A stretch of 64,000 nt of DNA from Rhizobium viscosum (GCF_014873945.1 NZ_JADBEC010000002.1:1550001-1614000); one strand, 5' to 3'; shown: positions 25,330 to 35,170, counted from the first letter of the stretch. Numbers and translations are program-made. The notes: generated by a model from the sequence alone, not told the origin.

Positions 25330-27471
25330 ATGACTGGTTCTCTTCACCTCCTCAAATTCGCTTCCACTACGGCGCTGGCCAGCGCGCTTTTGGCACCGCT
25401 CTTTCCGGCCCTCGCGCAGGAGGCCAATCCGACTGTACTTGCGCCGATCGTCATCGACGGTTCCAAGAATGAAGATCCGACGGCACCACTGAAGGGCTTC
25501 GTCGCCAGGACGAGTGCGACCGCCACCAAGACCGGCACGCCGCTCCTCGAAACCCAGCAATCGATCTCGGTGCTGACGGCCGACCAACTGAAGTCACAGG
25601 ATGCCGAAACCGTCGGCCAGGCGCTCGATTACGTGCCGGGCGTCGTCGGCGAGCCCTATGGCGCCGATCCGCGCTTTGATTCCCCGCGTATTCGCGGTTT
25701 CGACAGCCGCCAGGCGCAGTTTCTGAACGGGCTGCGTATGATGCGCACGGCAGGAGCGCCGGCGGTCGACCCCTATCAGCTCGAGCGTATCGAAGTGCTG
25801 CGCGGCCCGGCTTCTGTCATGTACGGTCAGGGCAATCCGGGCGGCATGATCAATCTCATCAGCAAGCGGCCGGTCTTCGAGCGTTTCGGTGAAGTCGGCG
25901 TGCAGGCCGGCAGTTACGACACCTACGGCACCTATTTCGATTTCGGCGACATCATGCCCGGCAATTCCGATTTCGCCTATCGTCTGACGGGGCTTGCAAG
26001 GACGGCCTCGGCACAGGTCGACGAGCTCGACAATGACCGCTATTTCATCGCTCCTGCGTTTACCTGGCAGCCGGACGACGACACCAGGCTGACGATCCTG
26101 ACCAGCGTCCAGCACGATAATCCGAGCACGCCGTCCAGCCTGCCGCCGGCACTTACCCTTAATGCGGGCGCCAATCGTCTGTCGCGGGATTTCTTTGTCG
26201 GCGACAAGAGCTTCGATACCTCGGACCGGACACTGACCAATCTCGGCTATGAGTTCGAGCATCACCTGAACGACACATGGACCTTCCGCCAGAACCTGCG
26301 CTACCAGAATTTCGACTGGAATTACCAGGCGCTCGGCATGTCGACGTTCGGCCTGACCGGCGGCCGAACGATCAACCGCAACGCCACAATACAGGACGAG
26401 TTGCTCAATACCTTCAACGTCGACAACAACCTGCTTGCGGAATTCGATACCGGCGAGATCCAGCACAAGGTGCTCTTCGGTCTGGACTATCGTTATTACG
26501 ACAACAATGTCGGCACCCAGTTCTGGCGCGCAACGCCGCTTGATGCGTTCAATCCGGTCTATGGCTCCGTCAAGCTGATTGCGCCGACGGTCAGCACCTA
26601 TGTCGATTCCCAGATGACGCAGGTCGGTCTCTATGTGCAGGACGAAGTCGCCTATGAGAACTGGCGCGCAACGGCAGCCCTTCGCCAGGACTGGGCAAGC
26701 ACCGAGGGACGTTCGACGAACCGGCTGACCGGTGTGTCGCGCCCCGTCGACAAGGACGACCAGAAGCTGACGGGTCGCGCCGGCCTCAGCTATGTGTTCG
26801 ACAATGGCATCGCGCCCTATATCAGCTATGTCACCTCCTTCGAGCCGGTACCGGTGCCGGCAACCGGCGGGCCTCTGCAGCCGACGACGGGCGAGCAGGT
26901 GGAAGTCGGCGTCAAATACCAGCCGGAGGGCTGGAACGGCTTCTTCACGCTCGCCGCCTACGATTTGAAGCAGAAGAACGTGCTGACGACCTACGCCCTG
27001 TCGGATGGCACGACGAGGACCGGGCAGATCGGCGAGGTTGACGTCAAGGGTATCGAACTCGAAGGCGTCACCAGCCTCACCGACGGCCTCGATCTGCGCG
27101 CCGCCTACACTTACATGCAGGCCGAAATCGTCGGCGGTGTCGACGATGGCAAGCGCCCGGACAATGTGCCTGAGCATGCCGCAAGTCTCTGGCTCGACTA
27201 CACCTTCCCCGAGGATACGGCGCTCGAAGGCTTCGGTCTCGGCGGCGGCGTGCGTTATGTCGGCCAGCGCTACGGCGATATCAAGAACACACTCGATCTT
27301 GACGCCGTGACCCTCTTCGATGCAGCAGTGCACTACAAGAAGGACAATGTGACCGCCTCGCTGAACTTCAAGAACCTTGCCGACAAGGACTATGTTGCAA
27401 GCTGCAGCTCCTTCGGCTGCACCTACGGCGATGGCAGAACGGTGATGGGCAAGCTGACCTTTCAATGGTGA
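25330..27471 (+). CDS. TonB-dependent ferric-siderophore receptor
   Basis: A 713-residue outer-membrane receptor. Signal peptide to ALAQ (~30). The plug domain is complete: TPLLETQQSISVLTADQLK, ETVGQALDYVPGVVGEPYG, SPRIRGFDSRQAQFLNGLR, YQLERIEVLRGPASVMYGQ, NPGGMINLISKRP. The 22-stranded barrel follows and ends with the outer-membrane signature aromatic residue (KLTFQW). It is closest in style to hydroxamate (ferrichrome-type) receptors. Its stop overlaps the start of the FhuD-like gene. Confidence 0.95.
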   Translation: MTGSLHLLKFASTTALASALLAPLFPALAQEANPTVLAPIVIDGSKNEDPTAPLKGFVARTSATATKTGTPLLETQQSISVLTADQLKSQDAETVGQALDYVPGVVGEPYGADPRFDSPRIRGFDSRQAQFLNGLRMMRTAGAPAVDPYQLERIEVLRGPASVMYGQGNPGGMINLISKRPVFERFGEVGVQAGSYDTYGTYFDFGDIMPGNSDFAYRLTGLARTASAQVDELDNDRYFIAPAFTWQPDDDTRLTILTSVQHDNPSTPSSLPPALTLNAGANRLSRDFFVGDKSFDTSDRTLTNLGYEFEHHLNDTWTFRQNLRYQNFDWNYQALGMSTFGLTGGRTINRNATIQDELLNTFNVDNNLLAEFDTGEIQHKVLFGLDYRYYDNNVGTQFWRATPLDAFNPVYGSVKLIAPTVSTYVDSQMTQVGLYVQDEVAYENWRATAALRQDWASTEGRSTNRLTGVSRPVDKDDQKLTGRAGLSYVFDNGIAPYISYVTSFEPVPVPATGGPLQPTTGEQVEVGVKYQPEGWNGFFTLAAYDLKQKNVLTTYALSDGTTRTGQIGEVDVKGIELEGVTSLTDGLDLRAAYTYMQAEIVGGVDDGKRPDNVPEHAASLWLDYTFPEDTALEGFGLGGGVRYVGQRYGDIKNTLDLDAVTLFDAAVHYKKDNVTASLNFKNLADKDYVASCSSFGCTYGDGRTVMGKLTFQW

Positions 27472-28382
27472 GGGAATTTCCAGACGCATATGGATGGGGC
27501 ATCAGCCGTCGGCAGGCACTTGCACTGCTGGCGGCTTTCGCTATTCCCGGCGAGGCCTTTGCGGAAACGCCCCAATCCCCACCAAAGCGCATCGCAGCAA
27601 TCGACTGGGCCATGCTGGAAACGCTGGTGGCACTCGGAATTATGCCAGTTGCTGCGACCGAACTCGTACAGTTCCGCAAAGATGCGGTCGAGCCCGTACT
27701 CGACTCCTCGGTTGCCGATCTCGGCCTGCGCGGATCTCCGAACCTCGAACTCCTGCGCCTGCTGCGCCCGGACCTCATTCTGATTTCGCCCTTCTATGTC
27801 AGGTTCGAGGCGAGCTTTCGGGCGATCGCGCCTGTCTTGTCGCTGCCCTTCTATAACCGGGGCGAGCCGCCGTATCAGAAGGCGATCGATGCCGTTTCGG
27901 CACTCGCAAAGGCGCTTGGCCTCGAACAGCGCGGCCGCGAAGTCGTGGCTGAACAGTCAGCCCTTGTCGAGGAGACGCGTGTCAGCCTGCAAGCTTTTGC
28001 CGCGCGCCCGACCTATCTCGTCAATATTGGCGATGCGAGGCATGTGCGCGTCTTCGGCGCAGACAGCATGTTCGGCGATATCCTGTCCCGCCTCGGCCTG
28101 CCGAATGCCTGGACGGACCGCTCCCGCTATACTTTTGCCGCGCCGGTGCCGATCGAAAACCTCGCCGCCGAACCGGAGGCGCGCATCGTCGTCATCTCCG
28201 ATATCCCGGTCGAAGCCCGCAACGGATTAAGGAACAGCATGATCTGGCAATCGCTGCAGCCGGTGCGCTCCGGCCGCGTGCTGATGCTCGGCAATATCAA
28301 TCCCTATGGCGGCATCTCGGCTGCTGCCCGCTTCACACGGCTCTTCAAGACGGCGATGCTGTCGTCAGGGGAGAGGCCGTGA
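27465..28382 (+). CDS. siderophore ABC transporter substrate-binding protein (FhuD-like)
   Basis: A 305-residue periplasmic protein of the FhuD/BtuF helical-backbone class. Its signal contains a twin-arginine (SRRQALALLAAFAIPGEAFA), as does FhuD in several bacteria. Motifs: RIAAIDWAMLETLVALGIMP, SPNLELLRLLRPDLILISPF, and GDILSRLGLPNAW. It begins 7 bp before the receptor stop and ends with a 4-bp overlap into the permease. It would deliver the ferric siderophore to the FhuB-like channel. Confidence 0.9.
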   Translation: MVREFPDAYGWGISRRQALALLAAFAIPGEAFAETPQSPPKRIAAIDWAMLETLVALGIMPVAATELVQFRKDAVEPVLDSSVADLGLRGSPNLELLRLLRPDLILISPFYVRFEASFRAIAPVLSLPFYNRGEPPYQKAIDAVSALAKALGLEQRGREVVAEQSALVEETRVSLQAFAARPTYLVNIGDARHVRVFGADSMFGDILSRLGLPNAWTDRSRYTFAAPVPIENLAAEPEARIVVISDIPVEARNGLRNSMIWQSLQPVRSGRVLMLGNINPYGGISAAARFTRLFKTAMLSSGERP

Positions 28383-30346
28383 TGAGACCCGCCGCCCTTG
28401 CCGCCGCGTTTTTCGTCTTTGTCGCCTCCGCCGGCCTCTTTCTGTGGGCGGCACTCAGCCATCTGCCTTTCGCAGACTGGCCGTCCTTGCCCTTTGATGC
28501 CGGGCAGATGACGACACAGCAGATCATTTTCGCCTACGCCGTCCTGCCGCGCGGTGCGGTCGCGATTCTCGCCGGTGCGGCGCTCGGGCTTGCCGGCGCC
28601 CTCTTGCAGCGCCTCCTGCGCAACCCGATCGCCGATCCCTCCACCCTCGGCGTCTCCTCCGGCGCGCAGCTTGCGATCGTCGCTGCCACGCTGTTCTTTC
28701 CCGAGGTGCTCGATGGTTACCGCGCTTTCGTCGCGCTTGCCGGTGCGGCAGCGGCTACCGCCATCGTCTTCCTGCTCGGCTGGCGACGCAGCTTCGAGCC
28801 CATCACCATGGCGGTCTCCGGCCTTCTCGTCGGCATTACCTGCGGCGCGCTGTCGGCGGCGATGACCCTCTCGCAGGGCGAATACCTGATGTCGCTGGTG
28901 ACCTGGAACGGCGGCTCGCTCAGCCAGCAGGACTGGTCGACGACGGTAACGCTCGGCCTGGAGCTGCTGCTCGGCCTCGCCATCACCCTCCTGTTGCTGC
29001 GCCCGCTCACCCTGCTCGGCCTCGGCGACAGCAGTGCCCGCTCGCTGGGCGTCGCACTCGTCGGCACGCGCATAGCTATTGCCAGCCTTGCCGTGGCGCT
29101 GAGCGCCGGCGTTGCCGCTGCCGTCGGCCTCGTCAGCTTCGTCGGTCTTGCCGCCCCGGCGCTGGTGCGCCTGCTCGGCATCCGCACGACGCGCAGCATT
29201 CTGCTTTTGTCGCCTGTCGCCGGCGGCCTCTTGCTCTGGTTCTGCGATGGCATCGTCCAGCTCGTCGCCTCTTCGGCGGGCGAAACCTTTCCGACGGGAT
29301 CGGTGACGGCCTTGATCGGCGGGCCGCTGTTGCTCTGGCTGCTGCCGCAGGTGCGGGCCGTCGAGCCGCCGCAGCCGCCAGATAGCGTTGTCGTCTCCCG
29401 TGCGCCGCTGTCGCGCCTCGTCTTCATCCTCTGCCTGCTGCCGCCGCTTGCCTGGGCGGCCCTCTGCATTGCGCGCCTGCCCGATGGCTGGATGTTGCTC
29501 AGCGGCGATCTCTTCTGGGAGCTCTTTCCTGCCCGCTGGCCGCGGCTTCTGGCATCGGCTGCCGCCGGCGGCCTGCTTGCCATGGCAGGCACCATCCTGC
29601 AGCGCCTCACCGGCAATCCGATGGCGAGCCCGGAAGTGCTGGGTGTCAGCGGCGGGGCGGGCGTCGGTTATGCCGTTGCCTTGAGCTTCTCGGCTAATGC
29701 CGGCGCGCCTGCGCTCTTTCTCGGCGCCGGCGGCGGTGCGATCGTCGTGCTCGTTATCGTGGCACTCTTTTCCGCCCGCCGGCATCTGCCGTCCGAACGC
29801 CTGCTGCTCGCAGGCATTTCCGTCAGCGCCTTTTCGTCGGCGATCCTGAGCGCGCTTCTTGCCGTCGGCGATCAGCGCGCCTGGCAGATCCTCGCCTGGC
29901 TCGGCGGCTCGGCTGCGGCGGCCACGCCGCAAACGGCCGCGTTCCTCGCCGGCCTCACCGTCCTTGTTCTGATAATCGGCCTGATCTTCACGCGATGGCT
30001 GACGATCCTGCCACTCGGGGCACCCACCGCGCTTGCGCTTGGCTTACCGCTTGTCGGTGCCCGCATGCAGATGGTGTTGACGGCAGGCATTGCGACCGCT
30101 GCCGCCTCGCTGCTCGTCGGCCCCTTGAGTTTCGTCGGCTTGATGGCTCCGCACATTGCCCACCATGCCGGCTTCGAAAAGGCCGGCAGCAGGCTGCTCG
30201 CCTCCGCCGTCATCGGCGCCGTGCTGATGGTGATCGCCGATCTCGGCGCCCGCACCGTCACGTTTCCCTATGAACTGCCGCTCGGTCTTTTTGCGGCCTT
30301 TGCCGGCGCGCCCTATCTTGTCTGGATGATAGGCAAAAGGCAGTGA
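28379..30346 (+). CDS. siderophore ABC transporter permease, fused double FecCD (FhuB-like)
   Basis: A 655-residue permease made of two FecCD domains in tandem, as in FhuB (two copies of ~320 residues, about 20 helices in total). Each half has the LQRLLRNPIADPSTLGVSSG / LQRLTGNPMASPEVLGVSGG element and a late SFVGLAAPALVR / SFVGLMAPHIAHH element. The internal duplication confirms the fusion. No ATPase gene (fhuC) follows; the next gene is convergent. Confidence 0.93.
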   Translation: MMRPAALAAAFFVFVASAGLFLWAALSHLPFADWPSLPFDAGQMTTQQIIFAYAVLPRGAVAILAGAALGLAGALLQRLLRNPIADPSTLGVSSGAQLAIVAATLFFPEVLDGYRAFVALAGAAAATAIVFLLGWRRSFEPITMAVSGLLVGITCGALSAAMTLSQGEYLMSLVTWNGGSLSQQDWSTTVTLGLELLLGLAITLLLLRPLTLLGLGDSSARSLGVALVGTRIAIASLAVALSAGVAAAVGLVSFVGLAAPALVRLLGIRTTRSILLLSPVAGGLLLWFCDGIVQLVASSAGETFPTGSVTALIGGPLLLWLLPQVRAVEPPQPPDSVVVSRAPLSRLVFILCLLPPLAWAALCIARLPDGWMLLSGDLFWELFPARWPRLLASAAAGGLLAMAGTILQRLTGNPMASPEVLGVSGGAGVGYAVALSFSANAGAPALFLGAGGGAIVVLVIVALFSARRHLPSERLLLAGISVSAFSSAILSALLAVGDQRAWQILAWLGGSAAAATPQTAAFLAGLTVLVLIIGLIFTRWLTILPLGAPTALALGLPLVGARMQMVLTAGIATAAASLLVGPLSFVGLMAPHIAHHAGFEKAGSRLLASAVIGAVLMVIADLGARTVTFPYELPLGLFAAFAGAPYLVWMIGKRQ

Positions 30347-30369
30347 GAGCGGTCCGTCCAAGTGGACGA

Positions 30370-32697
30370 TCAGCCGCGCGGAGAGGATGCGGCAACCGAC
30401 TGTGGCCGCGCGGCTTCAGCTGGTGGCAATGACGACAGGAAATCAGCCTGGGGCAGGGGACGGGAGAACAGGAAGCCCTGCAGGTCGTTGCAGCCGGCAG
30501 CAACGAGAAAGTCTCTCTGCCCTTTCGTCTCGACGCCTTCGGCCGTTGTCGCCTTTCCAAGCGTGCGGCTCAAGCCCAGGATCGCAGAAACGATGGCGGC
30601 GCCCTCGGCCTGTGTTCCCAGCAACCTTACGAAGGACCGGTCGATCTTGATGCGGTCGATGTTGAACTGAATGAGGTGACTGAGCGAAGAGAAGCCGGTG
30701 CCGAAATCGTCGAGCGCAATCCGGATCCCCTGGGATCGAAGCCTGCCGAGTGTGCTCTGCGCGGTCTCGTCGATATTGAAGAGGGCAGCTTCCGTCAGTT
30801 CCAGCTCGAGGCGCGATGGCGGCAGGCCGGTTTCCGCCAGGATCGACAGCACATGGCGGTCGAAGTCCCGATGCCGGATTTGCGAGGGCGAGACGTTGAC
30901 GGCGACCGACATGTCGGCTGGCCAGCCTGCGGCTGCCTTTGCCGCGTTCCTCAGCACCCACCCGCCAAGCTGGTCGATCATGCCCGCTTCCTCGGCGATC
31001 GGGATGAACTTGTCCGGCGACAGCAGTCCCTGAGTGGGGTGGCGCCACCGCAGGAGGGCCTCTGCACCCGAAAGTTTTCCATGCGCGTCAGCACGATGCA
31101 CGCCCTGAAAGAAGACCTCCAGATAGCCGACATCACCTGAACGCGCATTCTCCGCGCTGCCGGGGGGAAGCGTGTGACCTTCCAGCACGAGGCGAAGATC
31201 GTTCTTGAGATTTTCCCGTGCCTCGACCCGGTGATCCAGGGAAGGATCATATTCAATCAGGCGGCCGCGCCCGCTGGTCTTGGCTTCGTAAAGGGCGACG
31301 TCCGCACGCCGCAAAATCTCGCTGGTTGCATGGGTCGCGTCATGAAAGGCAGTGATGCCGATCGAGCATCCGATGCGGACGACAACATCACCGCCGCGAA
31401 GCTGAAACGGCTTGCTCAGGGCCTCGATAATGGCGTTGCAGAGGAGGACGTAGCTATCGTCGCCTTCCCTGACATCGGGAAGAAGCAGGGCGAATTCATC
31501 GCCGCCGAGCCTTGCAAGCGTATCGCCTGGGTCGATCAGGGCATTCATCCTGTCGACGGCGCCGCGCAGCAGCTCGTCGCCGGCGGCATGCCCATGAATG
31601 TCGTTCACTTCCTTGAATTTGTCGAGATCGACGAGGGCAAGGACGGCGCACTCGCCGGGAGATTTCATGGCCGAAAGGCATTGCTCGAAACGCGCCGCAA
31701 AGAGCGCCCGGTTCGGCAGGCCCGTCAATACGTCATGCAGCGAAAGATGCCGCGCGTGATGTTCGCTGGCGCTGAGTTCTCTGAGGCTGCCGCGCAAACG
31801 GCCCATTAAGGCGAAGAAGAGGCCTGCGATGACAAGGCCGGCCACGGAGAGCACGGGAACAAGCCGGCCGATGACGCGTGATCCAGGCAGATCCGGCGTC
31901 CAGATGATGAAGCCGATCGGATCGCCTGATGCCGTTGCCTCGATTTCGAAGGCAACTTCATTCTGCTCCTGATCCGCGGTGCGGGCATAACGAGCGCCGG
32001 CCAGCCCCTGTTCGCGGCTCAGCGTATCGAGCGTGACACCGTCGAGGAAGCGGAATGCCACAAGATAGAGCCTGGTGCCGTCATTCCCTTGCTGCGGATC
32101 CACTTTCGAGGAACCCGTGACCGAAACGACGCCGGCGACCGAAGGCCGGCCCTCAAGCCGCATCAGTTCCACCCGGCTGGGTTCCGGATCGGAGCTCGGC
32201 CCCTGTGGCGCACCGTCGTGCGTTGCTTCCAGATCCTGGATCATTGGCTGAAGCAGGGGTCGCACCCATTTGAAGCGGCGTTTCGTTTCAGGATCGGACT
32301 GTAGGGCAAGCTCGCCTGCCGGGGTCACGAGGAATGCCGCGTTGTAGCCGAATACCGTTGTCGCGATCTTGCCGAATGTCGCTGCCGATGTCGTACCTGC
32401 GCGCTCGCTCTTGCCGTCGGCCGGTGCCGAATCTGCCACCAGCAGTGAAGCATAGCCTGCTCCCATCAGCTGGATGTCTTGCGATACGCGCTGGACCTGA
32501 TCCAGGAGGCGGCTGTTGACGAGTTGGCGCTGCCGATCGAGCGCGGCTGCGTCGCTTTCCCTCCCGGCCCAGATAGCAGCCAGGAACACCAGGCCAAGAA
32601 TTGCCAGGCCGCTGATCGCAAGCAGCACCAGTATCGACCCGGACGACGTCCAGGTCGCTCTGTGAGCGAATAATCTTAAAGACGGATCAGCAGGCAC
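30370..32697 (-). CDS. membrane GGDEF-EAL protein with CHASE4-like sensor
   Basis: A 775-residue cyclic-di-GMP enzyme. An N-terminal helix (GSILVLLAISGLAILGLVFL), a periplasmic CHASE4-like sensor of about 220 residues, a second helix (VPVLSVAGLVIAGLFFALMG), then GGDEF and EAL domains. The cyclase motif RLGGDEF is intact, and the EAL domain keeps GAEALLRW, NVSPSQ, ELTE and DDFGTGFSSL, so both synthesis and hydrolysis are possible. Signal unknown. It is divergent from the orphan amino-acid-binding gene. Confidence 0.94.
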   Translation of the reverse strand: MPADPSLRLFAHRATWTSSGSILVLLAISGLAILGLVFLAAIWAGRESDAAALDRQRQLVNSRLLDQVQRVSQDIQLMGAGYASLLVADSAPADGKSERAGTTSAATFGKIATTVFGYNAAFLVTPAGELALQSDPETKRRFKWVRPLLQPMIQDLEATHDGAPQGPSSDPEPSRVELMRLEGRPSVAGVVSVTGSSKVDPQQGNDGTRLYLVAFRFLDGVTLDTLSREQGLAGARYARTADQEQNEVAFEIEATASGDPIGFIIWTPDLPGSRVIGRLVPVLSVAGLVIAGLFFALMGRLRGSLRELSASEHHARHLSLHDVLTGLPNRALFAARFEQCLSAMKSPGECAVLALVDLDKFKEVNDIHGHAAGDELLRGAVDRMNALIDPGDTLARLGGDEFALLLPDVREGDDSYVLLCNAIIEALSKPFQLRGGDVVVRIGCSIGITAFHDATHATSEILRRADVALYEAKTSGRGRLIEYDPSLDHRVEARENLKNDLRLVLEGHTLPPGSAENARSGDVGYLEVFFQGVHRADAHGKLSGAEALLRWRHPTQGLLSPDKFIPIAEEAGMIDQLGGWVLRNAAKAAAGWPADMSVAVNVSPSQIRHRDFDRHVLSILAETGLPPSRLELELTEAALFNIDETAQSTLGRLRSQGIRIALDDFGTGFSSLSHLIQFNIDRIKIDRSFVRLLGTQAEGAAIVSAILGLSRTLGKATTAEGVETKGQRDFLVAAGCNDLQGFLFSRPLPQADFLSSLPPAEAARPQSVAASSPRG

Positions 32698-32876
32698 GCA
32701 GTCTTCTCCCGAGCGCCCTGATACTGACCGCGATTGTTTACAAAATGCTTTTCAAGCAGCATCAAAATTAATGGCCCAAAATGATGAGCTTTTTAATCGT
32801 TTTGTGATTGGCTGCTCATTGCGCAACGCTTGCCGATGCAAGGTTGGCGATCGGGCTCTACGTCAAGGTGATTGAT

Positions 32877-33683
32877 ATGTTGCGATTGGGATCTCTCTAC
32901 CGTTCGAAGTTCTTCGCATTTGCTTGTGCGGCCGTTGTGTCGGTCGGTATTTTTGTGCCCGCTGCTGTCCGGGCTGCCGAAAACGACAGCATCCGCATAG
33001 CCGTCGAGGGTGCGTTTCCGCCGTTCAACTATGTCGATTCCAATAATCAGCTGCAGGGATTCGACGTGGATATCGCCAAGGCCCTTTGCGAGACCGCGAA
33101 ATTGAAGTGCGAATTCGTCATCCAGGAATGGACGGCGATGATCCCGAACCTGCTCGACAACAAGTATGACGCGATCATCTCGTCGATGTCGATGAGCGCC
33201 GAGCGGCGGCAAAAGGTTGCCTTCACGCAGAAATATTATGACAGCCCGACGGTGTTCATCGCGCGCAAGAAGTTCGACATTGCCGGGACGTCAGCCGATG
33301 ATCTGAAGAAGCTGCGGCTCGGCGTGACGGCAGCAACCTCCCAGGAATCCTACGCCAAGAAATTCTATAGCGGTGTCGCGACGACCGTATTCCAGGCATC
33401 GCCGGATCTCTACAAGGGTCTTGCTGACGGCAAGGTCGATATCATCCTGGAAGACAAGCTCGCGGTCTACGACTGGCTCGCAAACACCAAGGCGGGCAGC
33501 TGCTGCGAATTCAAGGGCGACGATATCAAGAACACGGAATATTTCGGTGACGGAGCTGGCATCGCCGTGCGTCCGACCGACAAGCCGCTGCTGGACAAGC
33601 TCAATGCTGCGCTCGAAGAGATCGAAACCAACGACACCTACGATACGATCAATGCGAAATATTTCCCGTTCAGCATCCGCTAA
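32877..33683 (+). CDS. orphan periplasmic amino-acid-binding protein (HisJ/ArgT-like)
   Basis: A 268-residue class-3 substrate-binding protein. Signal peptide to AVRAAE, then IRIAVEGAFPPFNYVDSNNQ, LQGFDVDIAKALCE, EFVIQEWTAMIPNLLDNKYD, ISSMSMSAERRQKVAFTQKY: the lysine/arginine/histidine-binding pattern. The start at 32877 begins the signal peptide. No permease or ATPase gene flanks it, so it either uses a transporter encoded elsewhere or acts as a sensor ligand protein for a neighbour such as the CHASE4 protein; the latter is speculation. Confidence 0.88.
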   Translation: MLRLGSLYRSKFFAFACAAVVSVGIFVPAAVRAAENDSIRIAVEGAFPPFNYVDSNNQLQGFDVDIAKALCETAKLKCEFVIQEWTAMIPNLLDNKYDAIISSMSMSAERRQKVAFTQKYYDSPTVFIARKKFDIAGTSADDLKKLRLGVTAATSQESYAKKFYSGVATTVFQASPDLYKGLADGKVDIILEDKLAVYDWLANTKAGSCCEFKGDDIKNTEYFGDGAGIAVRPTDKPLLDKLNAALEEIETNDTYDTINAKYFPFSIR

Positions 33684-33781
33684 GGTTGCGGCGCCCGGCT
33701 GCGATCTCCCCGGTGTCTCCCCGGCATTGATCGATGGCGGCGGTTTCCGTTTCGCCCGATATCCGTCAACAACAAAAGACC

Positions 33782-33797
33782 CAGGGCAACAGCCCTG
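33782..33797. terminator. Hairpin between convergent genes
   Basis: CAGGGC-AACA-GCCCTG, a perfect 6-bp stem, lies about 100 bp behind the binding-protein gene and 39 bp before the end of the convergent RTX-like gene. A short AT-rich tail follows. Confidence 0.45.
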
Positions 33798-33835
33798 AGT
33801 CCCGTTTCAATAATAAAACCGAAGATGGCTGCGGG

Positions 33836-35170
33836 TTACTTAGCGGCCAGCCGTGCTTTCAGCGCATCGGCCTGCGCCTTCAATTGGGCGCCCTGCTCGG
33901 CAGCGGTCAAATTCGTCGTCTGGTTTTCGAACATGATCTGGCCATTGAGGATAGGCACGCGCCCGGTCACGGCCGTCGCCAGCGATTTTCTGGCGTTCGT
34001 CGAGGTTGAGGCGACATCCATGCTGCTCTCATCGCCGAAGGCCAGATGGACAGTCATGCCTTTCGACATGTCCAACGTCAGGCTGTCATGCGATCCCTTG
34101 AACGAAATCACCATGCTGTCGCCGCGGTCGTCGATGATGATATCATCCTTCGAGTAGCCGGTGAGATTGATGGTCAGGTCGTCTCGCGACAGGATCGTAT
34201 CTTTGCCGTCGCCCTTGGCGAAATTGACAGTCGAATCTACGCCCGTCAGTCGGATGACGTCATCGCCCGTGCCGCCAGTGACATTGGAATGGGCGCCGGT
34301 CTGGATGTAGTCGTTGCCCTCGCCGGCATCGACGGTTTCATAGCCGAAAATCTGGTAGTCCTGACCGGGACCGTTATTGACCGATGTAATGATGACATCG
34401 TCGCCTGCTCCGGCCTGAACGGTGGAATAGCCATAGGCAAAGACCAGATCGTTGCCTTCGCCTGCGTCGATCGTCGAATGGTCGCCGCCTTCCATCGCAT
34501 CGTTGCCCGCGCCGCCGGTAAGATCCACATAGCTGTAGCCAATGACCACATCATTGCCATCGCCGCCAGATGCCTGAGAGTGGCCGCTGACCTGGAGCAC
34601 ATCGTTGCCGCCGCCGCCTGCGACAGTGGAATAATCGGAGGTCTGGACGATGTCGTCTCCATCGCCGGCATCGACGGTTGCATGGTCATATGTCCAGATC
34701 ACATCATTGCCGGCCCCTGCCGTAACGGACGAATAGGAATAGGTGGAAACGTAGTTGTTGCCCGAGCCCGTCTCGATCGTGGCACCGTCCATGGTCATGA
34801 TCATGTCGTTGCCGGCACCGGCATGCACGGTCGCGTATGAGCCGGCGAAAACACCGTCGTCGCCGTCTCCGGCATCGATCTCGGCATCGTCTCCGGCCAG
34901 GATAATATCGTCGCCGCCGCCGGCGCTGATCTTGGCATGGGCAAGTGCCAGGATGATGTCGCCAGCATCGGTGCCCTGAATCTCGGCACCGTTCATCAAG
35001 GCAGACAGGATCGAGGAGTAGGCCTGCTTCGTCGGTTCGTCGAGATGCGACAGCAGATTGCCGAGAATCTGGCCGGCTGCACTTTGCGGTTGGGGTGCAT
35101 TACCTGCACGACCCAGCAGATATTGTGTATTCGTCCAAATATTGCCCCCGGCGGGAGGGATCTGCATCAT
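33836..35170 (-). CDS. RTX-like calcium-binding repeat protein with 17-residue period
   Basis: A ~444-residue acidic protein. After ~80 residues come about 13 tandem repeats of the form (V/I)-x-A-G-x-G-(N/D)-D-x-(I/V) followed by seven more residues, giving a 17-residue period (IDAGDGDDGVFAGSYAT, VHAGAGNDMIMTMDGAT, VDAGDGDDIVQTSDYST). GGxGxD motifs bind Ca2+ in RTX beta-rolls, usually with a 9-residue period. A C-terminal domain with coiled helices (GAQLKAQADALKARLAAK) follows. Probably exported by a type I system; none is nearby. The ATG at 35170 has GGAGA at suitable spacing; 35206 is an alternative. Confidence 0.8.
   Translation of the reverse strand: MMQIPPAGGNIWTNTQYLLGRAGNAPQPQSAAGQILGNLLSHLDEPTKQAYSSILSALMNGAEIQGTDAGDIILALAHAKISAGGGDDIILAGDDAEIDAGDGDDGVFAGSYATVHAGAGNDMIMTMDGATIETGSGNNYVSTYSYSSVTAGAGNDVIWTYDHATVDAGDGDDIVQTSDYSTVAGGGGNDVLQVSGHSQASGGDGNDVVIGYSYVDLTGGAGNDAMEGGDHSTIDAGEGNDLVFAYGYSTVQAGAGDDVIITSVNNGPGQDYQIFGYETVDAGEGNDYIQTGAHSNVTGGTGDDVIRLTGVDSTVNFAKGDGKDTILSRDDLTINLTGYSKDDIIIDDRGDSMVISFKGSHDSLTLDMSKGMTVHLAFGDESSMDVASTSTNARKSLATAVTGRVPILNGQIMFENQTTNLTAAEQGAQLKAQADALKARLAAK

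Noticed and set aside
25594..27489. Large minus-strand open frame opposite the TonB-dependent receptor
   Set aside because: It is the antisense of a well-supported receptor gene; its translation is Arg/Val-rich and resembles no protein family.
28304..29932. Minus-strand open frame opposite the FhuB-like gene
   Set aside because: Extremely Arg/Gln/Gly-rich shadow of a GC-rich coding strand with no recognisable motif.
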